Positions 54,800 to 64,000 of a stretch of DNA of 64,000 nt are shown here, in pieces. Numbering within the stretch: the stretch's first letter is position 1; each line of letters opens with the position of its first letter. Location: assembly GCA_943737045.1 (NCBI GenBank), contig CALSFV010000418.1, positions 116,189-180,188 on the forward strand, read 5' to 3'. Made by a program: the position numbers and the translations under genes. The notes beneath the pieces were generated by a model. The model saw only the letters and a program-made list of their open reading frames with translations, ran no database searches and was not told the origin of the DNA. The DNA is from Parapristionchus giblindavisi (taxonomy: Eukaryota > Nematoda > Chromadorea > Rhabditida > Diplogasteridae).

Positions 54800-57357
54800 G
54801 CTCTTGTCAGACCTTTCCATCTATGCATTTATGAGCACGGATAATTTGTGTAATTGTGACATTGGAATATATTCGAATCGTCCATGGATTGAAACACATG
54901 CGTATCCCCATTATCGATCCAAATAATCCAATTTAAAAAAATATATATATATACATTATCTTTAGTGTCGTCGAAGACGAGTGCGCTAAAGGTTGTTACA
55001 GCCCATTTTGTCAAAGTGAACAGGTAACATCAATTTATTACTACCGTATAAATCCAACTCACCACCCATTCTTCCTGTTATATCTTTTGTCTAATCACGA
55101 TGTTATCTTTCTTATGAGAGAAAGGGAGAGTAAAGAGGAAGAACCAGGATATTTAGTGAGAGATACTATCACGAAAAAAGTGTGGCCGACAGTGTGGCAT
55201 TCTCACACGGGTAAAAAGTGTACTCCATAGTACACAAGACCTTCGAAGTGTTATATTTAACATGTTTGAGCAATTTTTAACACAAAAAGTACTAAATATA
55301 ACACTGCACAGGTCTCAATATACTTTCTGTTCTGTACTGATTCGAGAGGCTGGCAAAGTAGTAGATATCGTTTGACGTGGGATCGATTCCAGTGCCCAAT
55401 TCTGTCCAGTTGCAATTCTCTATACCTTTATCCATCAAATTCAAAAAAATCGCTCTTTCCCTGGTGCAGCAATAAACTTTCGTCTCGGATTACTGAATTG
55501 GAGTTGAATTATCACTGGCCTATCAGTGATCACCCGCAGGACTTTACGTACCTTGAATAACGGGTTGCACCTTTACCTTTATAGTATCTTCGATTACGGT
55601 ATCCTGGTTCATCTATAGTTTCAGAGAAAAATATTTTTGTATTCGAGGAGATGCGATCTATCGTTGTGTCTGGCCAGTTTAGTCGCGAAAAAAACTCGAG
55701 TGTCGAGGTCATCAGGGGAGGAATAAGGGAAGAAATATCTCGTTATTCCTCTCAATAAGGAACGTCCCAAATACTAAGAATATGTCTCTACCTCAAATAC
55801 TAACAATTGTTGCTGAAAAGATATGATATTAGTATCGTGTAGACTCAAATCTTTGATCTTTGATCTCTTGTTATCTCGCCGTCTTGCTCCATTCATCACC
55901 GAGCTCCTTTCCATACTGCTATCACCACCTGCTTTACCCACTCTCAAACCCCCTTTACAGAGAGCGATATTGAATCATTTCAGTCTTATTACTACTGGTA
56001 CCGTTTCGCTTTGTATTATAATATTATCACGTCGTCTATAAATTAATTTTAAATTTAAATGAATGAGGTTTATACCCACGGATTCTCTCTACACAAACAT
56101 ACAGAGATTCTTTCATTGAATTCGTATCCAAAGGAAGAAGGAGCAAAATGCGATTGGGGGCGACACGTACAATACAGGGCAAGAGACGAGAAACTAACAT
56201 ATTTGATAAGTACAAAAATCATTTGCATAAATTCAAAACTCGAAAGAGCCGACAATCCAACTGTCCTTACTAGGTATGGTATAAAGAACTGATAAAATGA
56301 GAACAAAAGGTGCTTAGGAAAACATTTTGTGATCGGATATGAATAATATTGGAGAGATAAATCATTTTTGCAAGAGGCCAGGAATCGGGGACAACGGTTC
56401 CTTAAGGGGCCGTATGCATGAACGTTGACAAACCGTTTATCTGACGTCACAAGCGTTGGTAAACTGCCTCCGAATACGCTTATGTCGGAAAATCGTTTGT
56501 CAATGTTCACGCATTCGTCCTCAAAGCACAAGGCTCTTCTCTATCTATGGAAGGGAAGAGAGAAATAGTGTGTGAAATGAAGAGACCGTTGAGTGGGAGA
56601 CCACTAAATCTAATGAGAACAGATGAATAATAACTATTTGCAAATGAGAGATAATGAATAGGCAAAGTATGCAAATAGTTATCATCCAATCGGTTGTTAT
56701 TCATCAGTTCTCATTCGACCTAGTGCCGTTGATTGATCGGTTCCGCTCCCTTCAAAAAGTCTCGGTGGATAATCTCAAATTCGAGTTTTGTACGGGGGGA
56801 CTACAATTGGATAGGGAATGAAGGTATGGACATATTGATGAATAAAGCATGGTACTATCATAGGAATTTGCAAGATCTATATTCAAGTATGGTTAAAATG
56901 GTCAGATCAGTAATCAATAATCAATAAATAAATAAAATGATGCATAAATAAATACTGCGTAGGCGTGGTAAGTATCTAGGGAACAAAGTTGAGCGGGTTT
57001 TTATGAATTACTTAAATTACTATTTTATAAATACCAATGGAATAAATAAATAGGTAATTTCGTCAGATCGAAAATGGTGACACTTTCAGTGAAGGGTTTA
57101 CAAAGTAATAAAGTTACGATTTACATAAATAATAATAATACAGTAATCTTAGAGGTAATACGTCCGAGTAGGGGCGGAAATGTGTTTAAATACTTTCAAG
57201 ATATGCTCACACAATCAATACTATTGTCTCTCGTTTAGAGAAAGCCATTCAGATATGTAAAGTAAGTGCATGTTGGTAAGTACGGACTATATGGACTTAG
57301 GAAGACTTAAGGATTAAGGTCTTAAGGTTTAAGGATCAAGGCTAGGGTCGCTCAGGT
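54800..57357. other. Intergenic region, no intact gene
   Basis: It contains a decayed copy of the ORF upstream of the GPCR (55,447-55,705, minus strand, interrupted), a relative of the GGCCGTATGC palindrome (56,407-56,520) and a fragment of the AACGAGAGAGCG MITE family (56,535-56,600). The remainder shows no recognisable feature. Confidence 0.6.
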
Positions 57358-60300
57358 TCACTTAAGTACTTTCATGCACTTTCCACGTATGGCCCAGTGG
57401 AATTGTTGAAGATCCGTTTTCGTCCATACTTCCGTCTCGGTTGGTGAACCGTTCACCCGTTCAGTGATTCTGAAATTGTAAATTATTTTTAAAAATTTAA
57501 ATTTAAAAAAATTCCTCATTTTAAGATAAAACTGTAAATATCTTTTTTTTAAACAATAGCTGCATCGTCTCTCGAAAAGTTCAAAGAAAATGAAAAAAGT
57601 TAAATAACACTTTTTGTGGAACATTTGCAGTTAATCTTTATCAAGATTGATTAATTGTAAGCAGTGTTTTTACTGTATCTGGCAGGGTTACCCAGCATTT
57701 CACGAGCCGTCATGCTGTGACAGAGAAAAAGTTCAGCGAGAAAGCGAGAGTACACAAAAGTGAGAGAGAGCGCATACGGTTAAAGTACACAATGGTGTGC
57801 CATAACGTAATTTCTGGCATCCAGCCTAGTTTTCACTGACAGCTCTCGATGTGAATTCCAAGTACCGTAATACCATTTGAATACTGTACCTCATATCCTT
57901 TCCTAGATCCGACAGAGACACTATCTTTCCTCGTCCTCCGCTCTTCTCCGCTGTTCGATTACTCTCGAAAGCCACTTCGGCCTACAATTTAAATAAATCA
58001 ATACATAAATAATATTATTATGTTTACTTGCTCCAAAATGTGTTCTTTTCATTTGAAAACTGACCAAAACGGAGTGAAATATGCATTTTGACTGGACTCT
58101 CAAAAAAATTCAAGATACAATTTCAAAAATCAATAAATTTAAACTGAAAACTAGCGTACCTCCCCTCTTCTCTTATGGTAGCTCATGGTGAGATCCAGAT
58201 CCACAGCCATCTTCATGAGAAGACTAATACAAGATGGATCGATGAGAGCGAATGAGGGAGTGGAGGGAGTCGGAGTAGGAGTGGTCGAGGGTGGAGCTTG
58301 GTTTGAGGAAGATCTGAACGAAGGGGCGGAGTTGATCTTTGATCTTTCAGAAGCAAGCCCCAAGCTAAGTTGAAACTCTGGCAATACACTCTCGCTTTGT
58401 TTGTCTACGAGAGAGCGTTGCCAGAGCGGAGAGTACAATTAGCTTGGGGTTTTGCTTTGATCTTTGTTTAGTGCTAAGCCGTTAACAAACAGGAGCTGGA
58501 TCAACTAGTCATTTCTTATCAATACATATCAAGTAGTTATAAAAAGTGAATAAAACAATGATAAAAGTCACGTACACATTAGCCAGGGCACTCATGTACA
58601 GTAGTGGATTGGCGGCCATCATAATGGAATTGAGTTGAGTGGGTGAGAATGGATTGGTTGATGAGGGAGGAGGTGGAGAATGAGCAGAGGGAGGATCAGA
58701 GGTTGATGGGGATGATGATGAACGAGTGTCGCCCGATGAGGTTAACTGAATTAATTTTATTCAATTTATTTAAAATTACAATTAATTCAGCTCATGCCAT
58801 ATTTTCTCGAAATCAACCCTGCACCCCATTGTCACCGAGCCAAACCCAAATTCGCTTATTTATGCCAGATGGAAATCCGTCTCCACCTTTGCTAGTAATG
58901 TGTTTGATTATATATTAGGTAGAATAAGTAAATAAATCGAGAACGATACTGCTACACTTGTCCTGGTAATAGTTTATCCCATATACGTGAAACATATTTC
59001 ATTCTCATTCGGGAGTTTAGCTTGTATTAATCCATATACTGCCCCCACCAAACCCGTCTAGGGTACGCCGCAGCCCTTCATGGCTAGTGCTCATTTTGAT
59101 GTATCTGGTGTTGCTGTTGCGTGACTGCGTGTGTGTGTGCATACTGCATTTAGCACCAAGAGAATGAATTATCGGAGGCACAAATATGAAATGATCGTTT
59201 TACTGCATTTTGACATGAATAACAGATGACAGATGGACTAAATTTACGTAAAAATTGCCATTCAGTTGTTGCTGAAATTGACAGAAGTCAGACTTCCAAT
59301 TTACAGTTTGTCTCTTCTTTATTGTTTTGAATAAGTACATATACGATGATACATCTTCTCGTTTTTGATCCGTTTTAGAGAAGATAAATATATTATTATT
59401 ATTATTAAATGTAATTATCAATTTTCCGATTACTAGAAATTCCCAATCAATGCCTGTGCACTTAATATATTTCTAATTTACGCAAGTGGACTAATCAATC
59501 AATATTCTACCGCACCTCATTGGTCGTGTCCATCAACTGTGGTTCGTCCTCCTGATCAGTTGGCGATGTGAAACGAGCTGTGATATTGATCACCTGAATA
59601 CGATAGTATTGATATGGTTGATTGGAGGTCACAGTAATCTATTTTATTATTAAGACAAGTATTATGAAAAAAAAACGCGTGCTTTGAGTTGATTTGAAAC
59701 GGTATTCCGAGAAAACAACTGTTGTAATATTTCCTGTAGTAAGCCCACTCTGTTCACATTTTCGCAAATTTACAGTATACTTGCAAAATTTGACGAAATG
59801 CATTACAGTACACTTTTTTTACAGTTTTGAAATCATAGCAGGCTTCTTCGCGCTCAAGTGGTTAGCTACAAGCAGTTATGTTTTGTGTGCAGGAACTATG
59901 CCACAGTATTTTAACTAGGGTATGCGGTAGATCAGAAAGAATATCGATTACCTCATCCATTCGTGGGATAGAGTCAAGGAAGTTGAAAGCGCCTCCGATC
60001 ATCTAAATTCAACAAATAATAAAAATACATAAAGAATTTATTCAACAAAACATGCTTATTCTCAAGTTTAAAAAAATGAATTTAATTAATTGTATGTTTA
60101 AAACATTATTTAATTTTAACATTATTGCTCACACTGCATTTGTACCTTTTAATTATCATTAATTTATTTTTTTTATTTTTTTTTATAAGAAGGAGCCAAC
60201 GCACTGATGCTAAATTAGTTCCCACAACTAAATGTTATTATTGAAACATATTCCACAACGCTATGACAAAAAAAATCACTGCAACCCTTCTCTGGACTCT

Positions 60301-60951
60301 CCTCGTTTCCCATACTATTTCTTCACTCCCTCTCTCTATCATTTACATTTTACATTATCATTTTTCCCGAAAACATGTAAATATTATTGTTCTTTTATTG
60401 ACATATTTAAATAAATAAATAAAATAAATAACAAACCTCATTGAGATTGATACTGCCGCCTTCACCCCCTTGATGACCCTGATTTTGATGGAGGATGCCG
60501 CCCGCACGAACACGCTTCACGTACGGTTGCGTGGGCGTCTGACAAAGACATGTTCAAAGAACCATTGAAATATCGATTTTTCTGTTATTGATTTTTCCAA
60601 TCATAGAGTTGTGAACAATGAACCAACGTTCTTTTACTAACGTCATTGCATGATATTCGATTTAGAGGGAGAATTCATTGTCAAAAAATCGATTTCAGAT
60701 AGAATTATTTATATTTGCCTCGCAATAATCAATAACTTCCTATGCCGTACTACCATCACCCTACCGTACCTGTACCGTACTACCGTACCTGAGCGAGTTT
60801 CTCGGAGAATCTCTGGAAAATGCCATCGTGCGTGTGGTTCTTCTTCAGATGTGTGCGGAGGTTGTTGGGACTCCTATCGTCGCCGCTCCAGTCACAATGT
60901 AGACATAACACTGAAGACGAGCCGTCTGAAGTGCCATCTTTAAATTAATCG

Positions 60952-61002
<51 letters not shown>

Positions 61003-63883
61003 TATTTTAGTCTAATGTGTATTGTTATTTTTTCACGATGTAATATTTATTGTGAAACCCGGAAGCTTCGGGATCTTAAGCGGTGGTAAGACCTCAACAA
61101 GAGAAAGACGAGGAAGGACGTGTTGTTTTTCGTTTTTCTCATTCGCGGTAGGGTTTGTTAAATAAGAAAAGAATTTAAGCGCAGGGCACGTGGAGTCGCA
61201 AAACACATCGGGACACGGAAAGGGAACAAAATCGTCAAACTATGTAAGAAATTCAAACGAAAATAATATTATATAAATGTTCCAATATTATATTATTTTT
61301 AAAATAATATCAGTTAATAATATTAATAGATGCACAAGAATAAGTATGTATGCTCTTTAAACGTAAATTTAAAAAAAAATAGTTTTCCTAATAATGTGCC
61401 CTATGGTGTCTCGGCCGCTTATATAAATGATAACATCAGCCCCAAGCCAGCGCTCTTTTATTACACTAATTAGCAATAATTAAATCGACTATAGTGACTG
61501 ATTTATCGACCCCATTAATATATTGAACATTCCATCGAAAGGGAACGGACCATTATTTCCGCGCGCCAAGGTCATAATGCTCATATTGCACAGAAATATA
61601 ATGAGCAAATAAAGATCAAAGATCAAACAATGCAATAGATAGATCAAAGACTAAAGATCAAAGATCATATAAAACCAAAAAGAATGAAGAAAAAGGGCAC
61701 TCGGCGCAACTCTTTTGGCCATTTTCCCATCAAAAGTGCAATTACGCGCGTGGAACCGGCAGCAGCTTCATCAAAATGCAAACATGTTTTGTTCGCCCAA
61801 AATGCGTCCCTGAGGATTACTCATACTTTGAAAGTTCAAAGATCAAAGATAATACATTCAAATTTAACAGTGCAAATACCATTAAATGAGTGCATGAACC
61901 ACGTGAATTGTTTGCCTGTTTTGCCAAACTACCACGGATAAGTCCCAGAAATAAGAGTCAAGTTTCAAAGAACAAAGATCAAACTCACTTTCTCCTTTGA
62001 GATCGCGGAAGAACTCCCAAACGGGATGGGATTTCTTGCGGCCAGCGTTCCTGATCCAGGGCGAGCTGTTAGCACCGCCTGATGACGACGAAGTGTAGGG
62101 TGGCAGTAGTGGTGAGGATGAGGTGGATGAGGAGGTCAGGGCGGAGATCAGAGTCGGATGGGAGGGCAGTGGCGGAGACTGCTCAGAGTCCGTGTGCTGC
62201 AAACGGATAAAGGTATTTAGGGACTTAGCAGTACTTAGTGACCTTAGTGCCTTAAGGTTCTTAAAGCAACACCCAAGCTAATTTGCGACTCTCCGCTCTG
62301 GCCACACTCTCTCGCTTTCTTTGTCTGCGAGAGAGTATTGCCAATGTGAAGAGTAAAATTAGCTTGGGGTGAGCCTTTAAGGCTCATACGTACGGAGTCA
62401 TAGGTCTACCACTTTTATCTTTTCTCTTTCGGGATAGTGGAAATAGTATGGCTTTGCACTTAAGGATGACTTAAAATCTAAGGTCGCATTAGGCTGCCCA
62501 ACTAGTATTAGGACAATTATTCGTAAAGGAACGGAAAAATCCTTGAACGGTTAACTCGCTTAAAATTCAAGGTTAATTCAAACATAACGCTAGGGTCATT
62601 AAACTACATATTTCGAACCTAATGAGCACTATTGTTAAGTCAGTAAGCCGCAAGTCTTTATGTCCTTAAAGCATAAGTCCTAAATCTTAAGTAGTTAAGT
62701 AAATTAAGTCTCACCGATTGACTGGGCGGTGGGGAGTCCTTGACGGAGTCTGCCCTTTCGCCTCCATTGAAGATACCATCGATCGCCGTCTGAGAGTCCT
62801 CCACCTCGCCATTGTCTAAAAATGAGAACATGATATCCGCATGATCTTTGATACATCCATTTATGAGGCAAAATGCCAAAAAAATTACGGCATGTTAAAC
62901 CATGGAATGCTCCAACCGTTTGTACTCTCTCACTTGCATACTCCCTCTCTTTGATCATATTGGGTCTATTTTAGAATAACCATGATCAACGTCTATGGCA
63001 GGGATGCTAATCTGTGCTATCTAAAAAGAACACGAAAGGAAACGATTTCGATATTGGAAGAAGCGCAAATTTCTTTGAATTAAAAAAGCACGATAACGAA
63101 AAATTATAGCACATTTGGTCAGTCTACAAAAATGTCACAAATTTTTATCTCTATCTCAAAAAAAAAAGAAAGCGATAAAAGCGGTATTGATGTACAGTGT
63201 TGAGCAAAAAGGTCAAACTCCAAATAATAAAGGTCAAACTACAAAGTTCAAAGATCAAACTCCAAAGTTCAAAGATCAAACTACACACTCACCACTGTAC
63301 AACATCATCTGCTGCTTCTGCTGTAGTCTGTTCGCGAGCTGTAGGATGTTCTCCCGAAGGAGTGTGCTCATCTGCAAGAGATCAAAGATCAATTATCAAA
63401 ATACAAAGATCAAAGATCAGAGATCAGAAATGCTTATTATGAGGGCGGGAAGAACACGATGGAGCCAATACGGAAGCAACAAAATGTAATCACAATAGCA
63501 GAATATGTGTGCGTGTTCTAGAGAAATGTAATTATAAGATCAAAGATCACAGATCAAAGACGAAAGATCAAAGATCAAATATGAAAGGATAATGCAAAAT
63601 CGGAGTGGAAAAGTCGTCATTATCAATTAGTGAGTTCGGAACGCCTTTTGTGTGGAAAGAATGATTGGGGTTGATAAGGGCAAGGTCATGAGAGAGGGAT
63701 AGGTGAAGAGAGGAAGAGGGAGAGGGAGATGGAGAGGAAGAGGGATAGGGAGAGAGGGATAGGGACGAACACTTTTGTGAACGTATGGGAAAGGTGTAGT
63801 AAACTACAGAAAAACGTGCAGTTAGGAGAGATATCAAAAATATTAAAAAAAGATCAAAGATCAACCTTTAACTTCTCAGACAT
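57358..63883 (-). CDS. BED-type zinc-finger protein (444 aa, twelve exons), likely DNA-binding regulator
   Basis: The exons are 63,866-63,883, 63,293-63,371, 62,715-62,815, 61,989-62,196, 60,789-60,937, 60,437-60,538, 59,952-60,002, 59,516-59,593, 58,578-58,745, 58,160-58,336, 57,890-57,981 and 57,358-57,469 (TGA). They sum to 1,335 nt, with correct phase at all eleven junctions. A BED finger spans about residues 125-180: KSHPVWEFFRDL, then LCLHCDWSGDD, then NLRTHLKKNH, giving the C-x2-C and H-x4-H ligands with the conserved aromatics. Ser/Pro/Thr-rich spacers follow, then a conserved-looking block (SLLMKMAVDLDLTMSYHKRR) and a C-terminus with WTKTDLQQFHWAIRGK. BED fingers bind DNA in chromatin regulators and transposase-derived proteins. 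No transposase catalytic domain is present. The tiny first exon is less certain; the Met in exon 2 is an alternative start. Confidence 0.9.
58350..58460. mobile_element. MITE, AGCTAATTT family, in a BED-gene intron
   Basis: GCAAGCCCCAAGCTAAGTT and the inverse AGCTTGGGGTTTTGC; hairpin core CTCTCGCTTTGTTTGTCTACG. It starts about 14 bp upstream of the acceptor of exon 58,160-58,336. Confidence 0.88.
59740..59830. mobile_element. Fragment of a CTCTGGTATTT-family MITE
   Basis: Only the internal core remains (TTTGACGAAATGCATTACAG and flanking ACAGTATACTTGC). It is intronic in the BED gene. Confidence 0.6.
60953..61001. repeat. (TTA)n microsatellite
   Basis: About 16 perfect repeats in the long intron before the second BED-finger exon. 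Confidence 0.95.
61600..63860. repeat. Dispersed GATCAAAGATC-type repeats in BED-gene introns
   Basis: Runs of AAAGATCAAAGATC-like units occur at 61,611-61,675, 61,835-61,860, 61,970-61,985, 63,215-63,285, 63,377-63,425, 63,538-63,580 and 63,850-63,862. They stop sharply at exon borders; the run at 63,850 abuts the first-exon donor. Confidence 0.85.
62261..62380. mobile_element. MITE, TTAA-flanked AGCTAATTT family, in a BED-gene intron
   Basis: A clear example: TTAA, then AGCAACACCCAAGCTAATTT, a hairpin, and AGCTTGGGGTGAGCCT before TTAA. No frame. Confidence 0.92.
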
Positions 63884-64000
63884 AAACCCAAATATCGTGA
63901 GAACAGAAAAGCTTAGGCCAAATATCGGAGCTAAGTATCGGAGAGACACAACCAATCGATATCAGGAAAATTTGAGCGGAGTGACGAATTTATTTGAAAG

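Larger units (their letters stand above)
52100..54800. repeat. Degenerate repeat array, about 340-bp higher-order unit
   Basis: Blocks recur in the same order at 52,140-52,460, 52,480-52,905, 54,165-54,416 and 54,606-54,790. They contain cttcggctggagtagccgtt, then tgacacgataggtttcgtta or its variant, then agggcattgtggaatcaaca. A half-unit of about 170 bp repeats within each. A second pair (ttggaagattgttggtagcc) lies at 52,934 and 53,123. No coding frame survives. A LINE fragment splits one unit. Confidence 0.8.

Overview
The window looks like a nematode chromosome arm. Genes are split into many short exons by small introns with TTTCAG-type acceptors. One acceptor lies four bases before a start codon, as at a trans-splice site. 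There is a serpentine chemoreceptor-like gene, a 26S proteasome Rpt2 pseudogene, and very many palindromic non-autonomous DNA transposons. I cannot name the species; a rhabditine, perhaps diplogastrid, worm is a guess. No viral or bacterial sequence was recognised.

0-18.7 kb is a tandemly duplicated cassette made of a RING/B-box/coiled-coil gene (R), a tRNA-Ser(GCT), and an unrecognised beta-rich gene (X). R1 is cut by the window start, R2 has lost its start-codon exon, and R3 is complete (255 aa). tRNA-Ser copies follow R1 and R2. X1 has lost its 3' half and X2 is nearly complete. A third, longer X gene with a coiled-coil tail (X3) lies at 30.4-35.3 kb. It has two homologous versions of one exon that cannot both be used in frame.

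18.7-30 kb is repeat-rich. It holds a 118-bp tandem array, a (GA)n tract, a duplicated pair of minus-strand genes for small membrane proteins with Pro/Tyr-rich tails, a 5'-truncated LINE with an 11-bp target duplication, and several large palindromes.

35.3-44.1 kb carries a chemoreceptor-like 7TM gene on the minus strand (36.4-38.5 kb), an unknown ORF just upstream of it (38.7-39.1 kb), and a 3.4-kb foldback element. The foldback contains two younger insertions. One of these is a palindrome with a TTA duplication that carries tRNA-like sequences in both arms.

44.3-52.1 kb is bounded by matching inverted blocks and contains broken exons of a 26S proteasome ATPase subunit (Rpt2) and of a second acidic protein. 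It may be a large non-autonomous transposon that picked up host gene fragments. 52.1-54.8 kb is a degenerate repeat array interrupted by another LINE fragment.

57.4-63.9 kb is a well-supported twelve-exon minus-strand gene for a 444-aa BED zinc-finger protein, a likely DNA-binding regulator. Its introns are full of GATCAAA-type repeats and TTAA-flanked MITEs.

Most lineage-specific structure comes from at least seven MITE or foldback families. Because the cassettes are duplicated, several families can be checked against empty sites inside this same window.
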